Below are positions 17,726 through 27,149 of a stretch of DNA of 53,130 nucleotides, one piece after another. Each line of letters opens with the position of its first letter. The first letter of the stretch is position 1. A program made the translations under genes and the position numbers. The stretch comes from Deinococcus detaillensis. Lineage in GTDB: Bacteria; Deinococcota; Deinococci; Deinococcales; Deinococcaceae. The notes under the pieces are model-generated. The model was not told the DNA's origin. It searched no databases and saw nothing but the letters and a program-made list of their open reading frames with translations. The stretch lies in contig NZ_VKDB01000023.1 of NCBI RefSeq assembly GCF_007280555.1, positions 1 through 53,130 on the forward strand. Reading direction: 5' to 3'.

Positions 17726-18109
17726 TCACTGCTGTTCCAGCAGCACCACTGCCGCCGCGTGCTGGCGGGTGTGGGTCAGGGTTAGGTGGGCGACGTAGCC
17801 GCGCTCACGCATCTCGGCCGCAATAGCGGGCGCAAAGCCCAGCAGCGGCGGCGCATACGGAAAGGGGCCGTCTGGGGTGCGGGGGCGCTCCACCCACACA
17901 TCGCGCCAGGCGTGCGGGCGCGGCCAGACTTTTTGAAAGGCTTCCTTGGCCGCAAACCGCGCCGCGAAGCTCGGTGCCGGATCGGCGAGGGCTTGGCAGT
18001 AGGCCAGCTCGCCTTCCGTGAACAGCTTGCCGAGGCGGTGGCTTTCGCGCTCAATCAGGCCGCGAATTCGCTCTACCTCTACCAGATCGTGGCCGATGGC
18101 GATAATCAC
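17726..18109 (-). CDS. acpS: Holo-[acyl-carrier-protein] synthase
   Basis: AcpS attaches the 4'-phosphopantetheine arm of coenzyme A to acyl carrier protein, which fatty-acid synthesis requires. The protein has 127 residues, usual for AcpS. The two magnesium-binding signatures are intact: [10 protein letters not shown] with D8, and [11 protein letters not shown] with E56. The start is GTG at 18109, with TAAACT ending 7 nt upstream, so it appears to be leaderless, with its own promoter just past the terminator of the PfkB gene. Confidence 0.92.
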   Translation of the reverse strand: MIIAIGHDLVEVERIRGLIERESHRLGKLFTEGELAYCQALADPAPSFAARFAAKEAFQKVWPRPHAWRDVWVERPRTPDGPFPYAPPLLGFAPAIAAEMRERGYVAHLTLTHTRQHAAAVVLLEQQ

Positions 18110-18116
18110 GTGGAAC

Positions 18117-18122
18117 AGTTTA
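18117..18122 (-). promoter_or_regulatory. -10 box for acpS
   Basis: TAAACT on the minus strand ends 7 nt before GTG at 18109. Confidence 0.55.
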
Positions 18123-18153
18123 GGGCCTGTGGCCTGCGACTTTGTAGAAAAAC

Positions 18154-18198
18154 CAAAAAAAGTGGGAAGCGGGCCAGCTGCTCACCCCACTTCCCACT
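18154..18198 (-). terminator. Terminator of the PfkB-kinase gene
   Basis: Read on the minus strand, AGTGGGAAG (18198-18190) pairs with CTTCCCACT (18169-18161), followed directly by a run of seven T. It begins 16 nt after the kinase stop. Confidence 0.88.
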
Positions 18199-18213
18199 CA
18201 CCCCGGCTTGCCC

Positions 18214-19134
<921 letters not shown>

Positions 19135-19317
19135 TGTTTTCCTCCGCACCCGCCAAGCAGACCTCGCCTTGACGGGAGAATTTTCGTCTTGAATACGCTT
19201 ATCTTGCCCATGATACACGGCGCCGCCTGAGCCTTGCGGCGGAGAGAGGCCGGTTGTTGCTGAGTTACTGACCGACTGGGCATCTGGCCCCAGCGAAGAC
19301 TATTTTTGGATTGGCCT

Positions 19318-20250
19318 TCAGTCTACGTTGTCCACTGGGCGCAGCGCCGTAAAAATTTGCTCCATTTGGACAAGCGGCACGTCTTCGGCGCGGACATTGG
19401 CCGTCAGCTGCGGGCCGGCCTGACCAGCTTTCTGGATAGCGGCGTCAATGAACTCGCCCTCATAGCCGGCCATCCGGAGGTTGTTGCGCAGCGTCTTGCG
19501 GCGGTGCTGCAAAGCCACTTCCAAAAAGCGCACGAACGCCGGGTCGGGCTTGGAGCCGCTGAATTCCAGCCGAACGATGCTGCTGGTCACGTCGGGCGCA
19601 GGAAAAAAAGCTCCCTTGGACACGTCACGGATGATTTTGGCGCTGCCGTGAAGGGCCACCAGCGCCGAGAGGTAGCCGTAGCCGTCTTGTCCGGGCTGTG
19701 CGCCCAGCCGCTCGGCCACCTCACGCTGCACCAGCACGGTGGCCGATACGATACCGGGAGCCTGCATAAACTGGGTCAACAGCGCCGTGGAGATGTAGTA
19801 CGGCAAGTTGGCGATCACCCGCGTGCCGGGAGGCAACTGAGAGTAATCGAAGGTGAGCGCGTCGCCCCAGATGATGTCTACGCCGCTGCCCGCCAGCGTT
19901 TCGGCCAGCACCGGACGCAGCCGCTCGTCTTTTTCTAAGGTGGTGACGGCCGCGCCGCGCCGCGCGAGTTCGCGGGTCAGCACGCCCAGTCCCGGCCCGA
20001 CTTCCAGTACGTTGACGCCCTGCGCCGCGCCGCCGACTTCAGCGATCAAGCGCAGGGTGTTGCCGTCGATCAAGAAATTCTGACCGAGGCTTTTGGTGGG
20101 GCGCAAATTGAAGCGCTCCAGCAGTTCGCGCACCGTGCGCGGCGAATACAGCGGCGCGGCAAGCTCGGTGATGGGCTCAGAAGCAAGCCCAGCCGCAAGG
20201 TCAGCGGAGGGTTCGGGCACAGCGTCAAAATCGGGGTCAGGAGTAGGCAT
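19318..20250 (-). CDS. rsmA: 16S rRNA dimethyladenosine transferase
   Basis: RsmA (KsgA) dimethylates two adjacent adenines near the 3' end of 16S rRNA during small-subunit assembly. The protein has 310 residues. Family signatures present are PTKSLGQNFLIDGNTLRLI, the SAM site VLEVGPGLGVLTREL, and the catalytic NLPYYIST. About 35 residues of acidic, Ala-rich leader precede the conserved domain. No clear Shine-Dalgarno or -10 box marks the start, so translation could begin at 20256, 20250 or downstream. Confidence 0.93.
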   Translation of the reverse strand: MPTPDPDFDAVPEPSADLAAGLASEPITELAAPLYSPRTVRELLERFNLRPTKSLGQNFLIDGNTLRLIAEVGGAAQGVNVLEVGPGLGVLTRELARRGAAVTTLEKDERLRPVLAETLAGSGVDIIWGDALTFDYSQLPPGTRVIANLPYYISTALLTQFMQAPGIVSATVLVQREVAERLGAQPGQDGYGYLSALVALHGSAKIIRDVSKGAFFPAPDVTSSIVRLEFSGSKPDPAFVRFLEVALQHRRKTLRNNLRMAGYEGEFIDAAIQKAGQAGPQLTANVRAEDVPLVQMEQIFTALRPVDNVD

Positions 20251-20322
20251 AAGCAAAAGCAGAGCGGCCAGAGCAAGCCCAAAACACAGCGGGCCTTACG
20301 CTGACGCGGCGCAAGTAATGAG

Positions 20323-20328
20323 TATACT
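20323..20328 (+). promoter_or_regulatory. -10 box for leaderless TPR gene
   Basis: TATACT ends 6 nt before the ATG at 20335. CTGACG (20301-20306) is a possible -35 at 16-bp spacing. Confidence 0.6.
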
Positions 20329-20334
20329 TCGGCC

Positions 20335-21246
20335 ATGACCGAGAGCAAGGCCCCCGTATCCCTTCAAAAGGGCGTTGGCACTGGGGGAGCACCCATCACG
20401 TCCGCGCCGCTCCCGGCTATGCCGCCGCACCTGGCAGGGCTGAATCTGGACTGGGGCGGCTACCTGACGGCCGGCGAGTACCGCCGCGCCATGGCCGCCG
20501 CCCGCCTCGCTCCCACACCGCTGCCGAGCAGTTTACTGAGCGCTCTGGAGTCGCTGCACGACATTCAAGATCACGTCCGCGCCCACAAATACCCGCAGGC
20601 CCGCCGCGCCCTGAACCGGCTGACCCAAGACCTCAGTGAACCCGACGCCGCGCTGAGTGAGGTGCGCCGCCACGTCAGTGTCCACACGCTGGACGCCGCC
20701 CTCACGAGTTTGGAAGCGGCGGAGACGGCGCGTCATGTAGAACCCGAAGCGTTGACTGCCGCCCTGCAACCCGCCCTCGACTTGCCGCTGACCCGCGCCG
20801 AGGCGCTCAACTCGGTAGGTGTGCTGCACGCCATCCATGAGGAAACCGGCCAAGCCCGCCAGCTGTTTGAGCAGGCCGCCGAAGCCGACGCGGGCCACTA
20901 CCGCGCCGTCAGCAATATTGGGAATTTGGAGTTGCAAGCCGGAAACTTCAAAGAAGCCGAGGCCGCCCAGCGCCGCGCCATCGCGCTGAATCCCGACTTT
21001 GCCGGAGCGCACCACAATCTGGGCGTGGCGCTGCGTAGACAGGGGCGGGTCAACGACTCGGTCAAGGCCATCCGGCGCGGCCAGCGCTTGTCGGTGCGCC
21101 GAATGCGCGAAGACGCGCCGCGCCTGAGCGTCGGCAGCGCGGCCAACAAAGGGCTGAATGCCAAGTGGCTGACTCCGGCCAATTTGCGGATTATCGGCTT
21201 GGTGGTCGCGGCGCTGGTGTTTTACTTTTTCCTCAAAGGGCGCTGA
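20335..21246 (+). CDS. TPR-repeat protein with C-terminal membrane anchor
   Basis: The protein has 303 residues. After a Pro-rich start (1-45) it is all helical. Two clear tetratricopeptide units occur at about 158-235 (ALNSVGVLHAIHEETGQARQ, then AVSNIGNLELQAGNFKEAEA, then AHHNLGVALRRQGRVNDS). The last 18 residues (IIGLVVAALVFYFFLKGR) form a membrane helix at the very end, so it should be tail-anchored with the repeats in the cytoplasm. It is a likely scaffold, partner unknown. It is leaderless, with TATACT 6 nt before the ATG. Confidence 0.8.
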   Translation: MTESKAPVSLQKGVGTGGAPITSAPLPAMPPHLAGLNLDWGGYLTAGEYRRAMAAARLAPTPLPSSLLSALESLHDIQDHVRAHKYPQARRALNRLTQDLSEPDAALSEVRRHVSVHTLDAALTSLEAAETARHVEPEALTAALQPALDLPLTRAEALNSVGVLHAIHEETGQARQLFEQAAEADAGHYRAVSNIGNLELQAGNFKEAEAAQRRAIALNPDFAGAHHNLGVALRRQGRVNDSVKAIRRGQRLSVRRMREDAPRLSVGSAANKGLNAKWLTPANLRIIGLVVAALVFYFFLKGR

Positions 21247-21353
21247 GCAGAGCAGCTTCTCGTTTGCGGCCTGTGGCAACAAAATGCGGGAACAAAAAGA
21301 CGCCGAAACGCTCTCCTCACACGCGCACCAAAACTTGGGCGCGAAACTGAGGC

Positions 21354-22823
21354 ATGGCTGAAGCGGTTTTCCTTCCCGAAGGTGTCAAGGCGCTTGACGC
21401 CCGTTTAGAAGCCGCTGAGCTGCTGGATCTGGCAATGGAAACGGCGGGGCGAGCGGTGGCCGACCACCTTCAACACCACTTTCCGGCGGGCCACGTCTTG
21501 CTGCTGGCAGGCAGCGGGGCCAACGGCGGAGACGCTTTGGTGGCGGCGCGGCATTTGCTGGCACTGGAGCGCGAAGTGACGGTGCTGGCCCAACCGTCCA
21601 AGCACCCGCTGAGTCAGCTCAACAAGCGGCGGCTCTCAGCGGTTGGCGTTGAGGCGCAGACCCTCTCAGCAGCCAACCTGCGCCGCGTCCTGACGGGCGC
21701 TCAGATGGTCGGCGGGGTGGTGGTGGACGGCCTGCTCGGCACCGGATTCGTGCCGCCGCTGCGCCCAGAACTCAGCGAACTCGTGGAGATCATCAACCAA
21801 AGCGGTCTCAAGGTGCTGAGCATTGACCTACCCTCCGGCTTGGACGCCAGCAACGCTCAGCGTCCAGAGGCGGCAGTGAGGGCGGCGCAGACCGTGACGT
21901 TTGGCGGCCTCAAGCCCGCGCTGATCTACGGCCCCGCCGCGCACGCCGCCGGAGAGGTGAGTGTGGCCGACTTGCGGGTACCGCCGGAGTGGGTTTTGCG
22001 GGAAGCGGTGGCCCTGCGCCTGACTGACGCTGAAATCGCCGCCAAGCTGCCAGTGCGCTTTGCCGACGCCCACAAAGGCACGGCGGGCCGCATCTGGATG
22101 GTGGGCGGACACCCCGGCACCGTGGGCGCACCCGCGCTGGCCGGGCTCGGCGCTCTGCGGGTGGGCGCGGGGCTGGTCAGCATCTACAGCGGGGCCGATG
22201 TGCCGCTGATCACGCCGGAGCTGATGGTTCACCGGGTCGAAATGGATGACCAGCTGAGTGCACTAGAGAACGAAGTAAAGCCGGACGCGCTGGCAGTAGG
22301 GATGGGCCTCGGCCCAAATGCGGCGCAGGTGGCCCGCACGGTGCTGAGTTGGACAATTCCCACCGTAGTGGACGCCGACGCCCTGCAACCCGAACTCGCC
22401 GGACACGGCCACGACCAAGTCATCTGGACGCCGCACCCCGGCGAAGCGGCGCGGCTGCTGGGAGTCACCACACCAGAGATCACCGCTGGTCCGCTCAGTG
22501 CGGCCAGGCAGCTTCAAAGCAAGTTCGGGGGCGTGGTGGTGCTCAAAGGCGGGCCGTCTACCCTGGCCACTGGGAACGGCCTTTTCGTCTCGCGGGGCGG
22601 GCATCCCGGCATGGCCTCGGCTGGCATGGGCGATACGCTGAGCGGCATTTTGGCGGGTCTACTGGGACAAGGGCTGAGCGCCGAGGACGCCGCGCTGTGC
22701 GGCGTAAGGCTGCACAGCAAAGCGGGCGAACTCGCCGGAGCCAAGCACGGCTACGGCCTGACGGCCACCGACGTTTCGGGGGAAGTGGGAGCGGCTTGGC
22801 TGGCGCTGGTGCGGGGCGCTTAG
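21354..22823 (+). CDS. nnr: Bifunctional NAD(P)HX epimerase/dehydratase
   Basis: This enzyme repairs hydrated NADH and NADPH. The N-terminal domain (about 1-215, YjeF_N) interconverts the R and S forms and has GSGANGGDALVAARHL. The C-terminal domain (about 225-489, ribokinase-like) dehydrates S-NAD(P)HX using a nucleotide and has TADDK-like VVDADALQ, WTPHPGEAARLLG, and the signature SAGMGDTLSGILAGLLGQG. At 489 residues it is the usual fused protein. It is convergent with hrpB; the stops are 8 nt apart with no visible terminator. Confidence 0.9.
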   Translation: MAEAVFLPEGVKALDARLEAAELLDLAMETAGRAVADHLQHHFPAGHVLLLAGSGANGGDALVAARHLLALEREVTVLAQPSKHPLSQLNKRRLSAVGVEAQTLSAANLRRVLTGAQMVGGVVVDGLLGTGFVPPLRPELSELVEIINQSGLKVLSIDLPSGLDASNAQRPEAAVRAAQTVTFGGLKPALIYGPAAHAAGEVSVADLRVPPEWVLREAVALRLTDAEIAAKLPVRFADAHKGTAGRIWMVGGHPGTVGAPALAGLGALRVGAGLVSIYSGADVPLITPELMVHRVEMDDQLSALENEVKPDALAVGMGLGPNAAQVARTVLSWTIPTVVDADALQPELAGHGHDQVIWTPHPGEAARLLGVTTPEITAGPLSAARQLQSKFGGVVVLKGGPSTLATGNGLFVSRGGHPGMASAGMGDTLSGILAGLLGQGLSAEDAALCGVRLHSKAGELAGAKHGYGLTATDVSGEVGAAWLALVRGA

Positions 22824-22831
22824 CCAACCGC

Positions 22832-25297
22832 TTACATCCGCTTTTTGGTCGCCCGGGTGGCCTGCGCCGTCCACGGATCATCCGGCCAGGGGTGCTTGGG
22901 ATATTGGCCGCGCAAGTCTTTGCGAACTTCAAAGTACCCGCTTTGCCAAAACGAGCGCAAATCCTGCGTGATCTGCACCGGGCGGCGGGCGGGCGAGAGC
23001 AAGTGCAGCAGCACCGGCGCTCTCCCCGCGTTGACGGTGGGCGTATCGGCCAGCCCGAAGAGTTCTTGCAACTTGACAGCCAGAATAGGAGCGTCGCCGT
23101 CTGGGCGGTACTCCAGCTTGATGCTGTGACCGCTGGGCACGCTGAGCTGAGTGGGAGCGAGTTCGTCGAGTTGGCGCGGCAAAGGCCAAGGCAATAGGGG
23201 ATGCAGCGCCGAGAGAAGCTGGATCTTGCCCAAATCCTCGCGCCTGCGAACCGTGCCGAGGTGGGGGGTGAGCCAGTCGTCCAAGCGCTCCAGCAAAGCG
23301 GCGTCCGAAACATCCGGCCACTCCTCTCCTGCTCGCCACGCCCGCAGACTCAGCACACGGGCTTGCCACTGCCGCGCTTCATTCGTCCAGCTCAGTGAAC
23401 CCAGCCCCTCGCGCAGCACCGCCGAGCGCACGGCGGATACCCGCAGAGCTTCCGGCACTTGCTGGAGCGGCTGGGTGCCGAGCAGCAAGCGGCCAAAGCG
23501 GCGCTCGCGGGCGGCGGTCAGCGTTCCTGTGCGGCTGTCCCACTCGACCACGTCGGAAGTCACCGCCTGAGCGCTCAGCACCGCTTCACTCAGCGGCGCA
23601 GCAAGGTAGATGCGGCCCTCGCCGCTGCCCGCATCCAGGTGAGCGGCCACCACATAGGGCTGCCCGGCGAGGTCATCCCCTTCGGGGAGCCGTGCGCCCT
23701 GCCCTCCCGCCAGCAGGTAGCGGTCTAGAGTGCCGGGGCGAAGTTGCGCGGCCCGTTCTGGATAAGCAAGATGCAGGAGTTGGCCCACCTGCTCTGGGTC
23801 GGGCGAAGTGTCGTCAGGCCGGACACGCAGCAAGCTGCGCCACTGCCGACTGAGACGCTCGATTCGCTCCAAGATGGCCCTGTCCCCTTCTCCCCTGCCC
23901 CCACTGCGGTGCTGGCGCAGCGCCCAGACCCGCCGCGCCACGTCGCTGCCCGCACTGCGCGGCAAGGGGTCGCGTTCCTCCAGCACGGCGGCAAGGTCGG
24001 CAGCCAGCGGGCCGAGGCCCAGCGACGCGCCCTGACTGAGCAGGTGGGCCAGTCGCGGGTGGGTCGGCAGGTCCAAGAGTTCGCGGCCCTGCGGGGTGAT
24101 GCGGCCACCTTGAAGAGCACTCAACTCGGTCAGCAGGCTCTGAGCGGTGGCCACTCTGGGCGGCGGCGGAGCGTCGAGCCAGGGCAAAGCTGTCACATCC
24201 GCGCCCCAGCCCGCCACTTCCAGCAGGAGCGGCGCGAGGTCGGCGCTCAGGATTTCCGGCAAGCGTGCGGCGGCAAGCAGCGGCTGGGTGCGCTCGCTCC
24301 ACAGGCGGTAAGCCACCCCCGGCGCAGTGCGGCCCGCCCGTCCAGCGCGTTGATCGGCGCTGTCGCGGGTCACGCGGCTCGTCACCATTTTGCTCAGGCC
24401 GCTGCCCGGATCAAATTGCTGGGTGCGGGTCAGGCCGCTGTCGATCACCACCCGCACGCCGTCAAGGGTCAGACTGGTTTCCGCGATGCTGGTGGCCAGC
24501 ACCACCTTGCGCCGAGCAGGGTCGGGCACAATGGCGCGGTTTTGCTCGGCAATCGGGAGGTCGCCGTAAAGCGGCAAGACAGAGACTTCGGGGTGACGTT
24601 CGCGCAGCGCGGCCATGTTGCGGCGAATCTCAGCCACGCCCGGCAAGAACGCCAGAATGTCGCCTTCATCGCTTGCCAGAGCCCGCGTCACCGCGCCCGC
24701 CACTGCCGAGGCCGGATCAGCCGGATCGGCGGCGAGGTAGCGCACGTCCACCGGATAGCTGCGGCCCAGGCTTTCCAGTATGGGAATGTGTGTACCCAAA
24801 CGGGCAGGCAAGCTGGGATCGAGGGTGGCTGACATGATCAGCACCCGCAGATCGTCCCTCAGTGCGCCCTGCACCTCGCGCACCAAGCTGAGGGCCAAAT
24901 CCGCGTTGAGGCTGCGTTCGTGGAACTCGTCGAAGAGAATCAGGCCCACGCCCTTCAGCTCCGGGTCGTGCTGAAGGCGGCGGGTCAAAATGCCCTCGGT
25001 GACGACCTCGAGGCGGGTGCGGGCCGAGACGAGCGTTTCAAAGCGCACCCGCAGGCCCACCGTCTCGCCGACTTTTTCGCCCAGAGTGGCCGCCAACCGC
25101 GCCGCCACCGCTCTGGCCGCCACCCGGCGGGGTTGCAGCAGCAACAGACGCTGGCCCGAGAGCCAAGGCTCAGAAAGCAGTTCCAGTGGCAAGCCGGTGC
25201 TTTTGCCCGCGCCGGGGGGGGCTTGCAAGATCACCAGCGGGTGCAGATTGAGCGCCGCCCGCAAGGCCGGTAAAAGTTCCAACACCGGCAAGCTCAA
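22832..25297 (-). CDS. hrpB: ATP-dependent helicase HrpB
   Basis: A DExH-box helicase of the HrpA/HrpB group, 821 residues; its cellular role is poorly defined in bacteria. Motifs are complete: Walker A APPGAGKST, DEFH (LFDEFHERSLNADL), SATLD, ATSIAETSLTLDGVRVVIDS, and QRAGRAGRTAPGVAYRLW, followed by the HrpB-specific C-terminal region. The start is set to TTG at 25297, which overlaps the TGA of the exonuclease gene, because the conserved protein begins at LPVLELLPALRA. The longest frame goes to 25366, and GTG at 25285 is another option. It is probably co-transcribed and translationally coupled with exonuclease III. Confidence 0.88.
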   Translation of the reverse strand: MSLPVLELLPALRAALNLHPLVILQAPPGAGKSTGLPLELLSEPWLSGQRLLLLQPRRVAARAVAARLAATLGEKVGETVGLRVRFETLVSARTRLEVVTEGILTRRLQHDPELKGVGLILFDEFHERSLNADLALSLVREVQGALRDDLRVLIMSATLDPSLPARLGTHIPILESLGRSYPVDVRYLAADPADPASAVAGAVTRALASDEGDILAFLPGVAEIRRNMAALRERHPEVSVLPLYGDLPIAEQNRAIVPDPARRKVVLATSIAETSLTLDGVRVVIDSGLTRTQQFDPGSGLSKMVTSRVTRDSADQRAGRAGRTAPGVAYRLWSERTQPLLAAARLPEILSADLAPLLLEVAGWGADVTALPWLDAPPPPRVATAQSLLTELSALQGGRITPQGRELLDLPTHPRLAHLLSQGASLGLGPLAADLAAVLEERDPLPRSAGSDVARRVWALRQHRSGGRGEGDRAILERIERLSRQWRSLLRVRPDDTSPDPEQVGQLLHLAYPERAAQLRPGTLDRYLLAGGQGARLPEGDDLAGQPYVVAAHLDAGSGEGRIYLAAPLSEAVLSAQAVTSDVVEWDSRTGTLTAARERRFGRLLLGTQPLQQVPEALRVSAVRSAVLREGLGSLSWTNEARQWQARVLSLRAWRAGEEWPDVSDAALLERLDDWLTPHLGTVRRREDLGKIQLLSALHPLLPWPLPRQLDELAPTQLSVPSGHSIKLEYRPDGDAPILAVKLQELFGLADTPTVNAGRAPVLLHLLSPARRPVQITQDLRSFWQSGYFEVRKDLRGQYPKHPWPDDPWTAQATRATKKRM

Positions 25298-26118
25298 GGC
25301 GTTACACCAATGAGCCGTCCGCTCAGCGGCGCGTGATCGGAAAAGCGTTCGCGGCGCTCCACCCATACTTCTGTCAGGGGCAGACCCGCCGCCAGGAGGT
25401 AATCGATGCGCCAGCCGACATCGTTGTTAAAGGCGTTGGCGCGGTTGCTCCACCAAGTGTATTCGCGCCGATCAATCAAGTGGTCGCGGTGGCTATCGCG
25501 CAGGCCCAGCGCCAGATACTGGCTCATCCACTCGCGCTCATGCGGCAAAAAGCCGGGCTTGTTGCGGTTGCTCTGCCAGTTTTTGATGTCCAGCTCCGTA
25601 TGGGCCACGTTGAAATCGCCGCCGATGATCAGGGGCGGTCTGGGGGCGGCTGTCTTCGTTTCGTTGTCGTCTTGGCTGCTCTCTGCGTCCGGTACAGATA
25701 AATGCCCGCGTGTCCACTCGGCAAAGTCCACCAGGACCCGCTCCTTAAAGAGTTGGCGCTCAGGCCGACTCGCGCCGCTGGGCAAATACACGCTGGCAAA
25801 GCGGACGCCCTCCACCACCGCCGACAAGACCCGCCCCTCGGCATCGACTTCGGGGTCGTTCATGCCCATCTGCACGTCACTCAGGCCGCGCCGACTCAGC
25901 AGCGCCACTCCGCTGTACCCGGCTTTTTGGGCAGGGTGCCAGCACGAATCGTAGCCGAGCGCGGCAAACACCTCCGGCAGCGGCTCAGCGCGGACTTCTT
26001 GCAGCAGCAGCACGTCGGGGGCGTGGCGCTCCAGCCAGCCGAGCAGCCCTTTGCTGAGGGCGCTCCGGAGGCCGTTGACATTCAGGGTGGTGACGTTCAG
26101 GGAGGTAAGGGAGGACAC
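25294..26118 (-). CDS. xth: Exodeoxyribonuclease III family AP endonuclease
   Basis: A DNA-repair enzyme of the exonuclease III/AP endonuclease family, acting on abasic sites and 3' ends. The protein has 274 residues. Metal and catalytic residues are present: LNVNGLRS (Asn), LLQEVRAE (Glu), IGGDFNVAHTELDI (Asp, Asn), WRIDYLLA (Asp) and FSDHAPLS (catalytic His). An insertion of acidic residues (about 160-175, ESSQDDNET) precedes the metal-binding strand. The GTG at 26118 is chosen because TATGCT ends 6 nt upstream. It overlaps hrpB downstream. Confidence 0.88.
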   Translation of the reverse strand: MSSLTSLNVTTLNVNGLRSALSKGLLGWLERHAPDVLLLQEVRAEPLPEVFAALGYDSCWHPAQKAGYSGVALLSRRGLSDVQMGMNDPEVDAEGRVLSAVVEGVRFASVYLPSGASRPERQLFKERVLVDFAEWTRGHLSVPDAESSQDDNETKTAAPRPPLIIGGDFNVAHTELDIKNWQSNRNKPGFLPHEREWMSQYLALGLRDSHRDHLIDRREYTWWSNRANAFNNDVGWRIDYLLAAGLPLTEVWVERRERFSDHAPLSGRLIGVTP

Positions 26119-26124
26119 CCCGGC

Positions 26125-26130
26125 AGCATA
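26125..26130 (-). promoter_or_regulatory. -10 box for xth-hrpB
   Basis: TATGCT on the minus strand ends 6 nt before GTG at 26118. Confidence 0.5.
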
Positions 26131-26206
26131 AAGCAAGGCCCCACGCTTCAAGCCCAAATCAAGACAAGATTTATACCACTGAGACCCGCCTTCATGAGAA
26201 CAGCGC

Positions 26207-26212
26207 TAGTCT
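26207..26212 (+). promoter_or_regulatory. -10 box for leaderless small protein gene
   Basis: TAGTCT ends 6 nt before the ATG at 26219. Confidence 0.5.
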
Positions 26213-26218
26213 GTCGGC

Positions 26219-26527
26219 ATGGCAGATATCCAGTTTCGCAACGAGTCCGACGGTCAGAGCTTTCAAATGACCCACCCCAAAGCCGCACGCGTGCTGGACG
26301 ACATCGAGAAGTGGGCGGGCAGCAACGGGTTTGAACACATCACCTTTTGGCGTGACGAGAGCGACAGCACCAAATACTGGGTGCAACTCGGTGAAGACAA
26401 GCTCAACTATTGGGTGCATGAATCGACGTTCAGCGAAGGCAAACACGAAGAAGTCGAAATGCAGCTCGACTACGCACGCGGCGCTCAGCGGCGCTCGGCA
26501 GCGGGGTACGCCAAGTTCGACAAGTGA
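26219..26527 (+). CDS. Hypothetical protein, 102 residues
   Basis: A small soluble protein, rich in charged and aromatic residues (HITFWRDESDSTKYWVQLGED, then LNYWVHESTFSEGKHEEVE), with no signal peptide or membrane segment. The layout suggests one helix (KAARVLDDIEKWAGSNG), then two or three strands and a basic tail. I do not recognise the family. It is leaderless, with TAGTCT 6 nt before the ATG, and lies 64 nt upstream of ubiX, which has its own -10 box. Confidence 0.7.
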   Translation: MADIQFRNESDGQSFQMTHPKAARVLDDIEKWAGSNGFEHITFWRDESDSTKYWVQLGEDKLNYWVHESTFSEGKHEEVEMQLDYARGAQRRSAAGYAKFDK

Positions 26528-26578
26528 AGCGGGCTGAACCAAGTTCATTCGTCCTGCCGGAAACTTGCCGCCTTCTGC

Positions 26579-26584
26579 TAGCCT
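26579..26584 (+). promoter_or_regulatory. -10 box for ubiX-ispD-ispE
   Basis: TAGCCT ends 7 nt before the ATG at 26592. Confidence 0.5.
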
Positions 26585-26591
26585 GAGCCGC

Positions 26592-27149
26592 ATGCGATTG
26601 GTGGTTGGCGTTTCGGGAGGCAGCGGGATGCCGTATGCCCTGAGCATTTTGAGGGCGCTGAGCAGCCTGGATGTGGAAACGCATCTGGTGGTTTCCAGCG
26701 GCGCCAAGCGGGTGATGAGCATGGAAGGCGGGCCGCAACTGAGCGACCTGACCGAACTGGTGCACACCGTTCACGACGACCGCGATCTGGGGGCCAGCAT
26801 TGCCAGCGGCTCCTACCGCACGGCGGGCATGCTGGTGGTGCCGTGCAGCGCCGGAACGCTGGCCAAAATCGCCCACGGCTTTGCCGACAATCTGCTCTCC
26901 CGCGCCGCCCACGTGACCCTCAAAGAGCGCCGCCCGCTGGTGCTGGTGACCCGCGAAGACCCGCTGCCGCGCCCGATGTTGCAAAACATGCTGCTGGCCC
27001 ATGACGCCGGAGCCAGCTTGATGAGCGCCAGCCCGGGCTTTTATCACGCGCCCAAAACGGTGGACGAACTGCTGCATTTCGTTACGGCGCGGGTGCTCGA
27101 TCAGTTTGGGCTGGAAGCGGGCGATTTTAAGCGCTGGGGCGAGGCTTGA
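26592..27149 (+). CDS. ubiX: Flavin prenyltransferase, UbiX family
   Basis: UbiX joins a dimethylallyl group to FMN to make the prenylated flavin used by UbiD-type decarboxylases. The protein has 185 residues, the usual size. Features are the FMN-binding VGVSGGSGMPYAL, the conserved VPCSAGTLAKIAHG, NLLSRAAHVTLKERRPLVLVTRE, PLPRPMLQNMLLA and a final SPGFYHAPKT segment. No UbiD partner is in the window. The gene overlaps ispD by 4 nt, so it is co-expressed with two enzymes of the pathway that makes its prenyl donor. It starts with ATG at 26592, with TAGCCT 7 nt upstream. Confidence 0.9.
   Translation: MRLVVGVSGGSGMPYALSILRALSSLDVETHLVVSSGAKRVMSMEGGPQLSDLTELVHTVHDDRDLGASIASGSYRTAGMLVVPCSAGTLAKIAHGFADNLLSRAAHVTLKERRPLVLVTREDPLPRPMLQNMLLAHDAGASLMSASPGFYHAPKTVDELLHFVTARVLDQFGLEAGDFKRWGEA

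Noticed and set aside
22349..23197. A 282-codon plus-strand frame crossing the ends of the NAD(P)HX enzyme and hrpB genes
   Set aside because: It is Arg/Gly/Ala rich, crosses two genuine genes in other frames and has no start signals.
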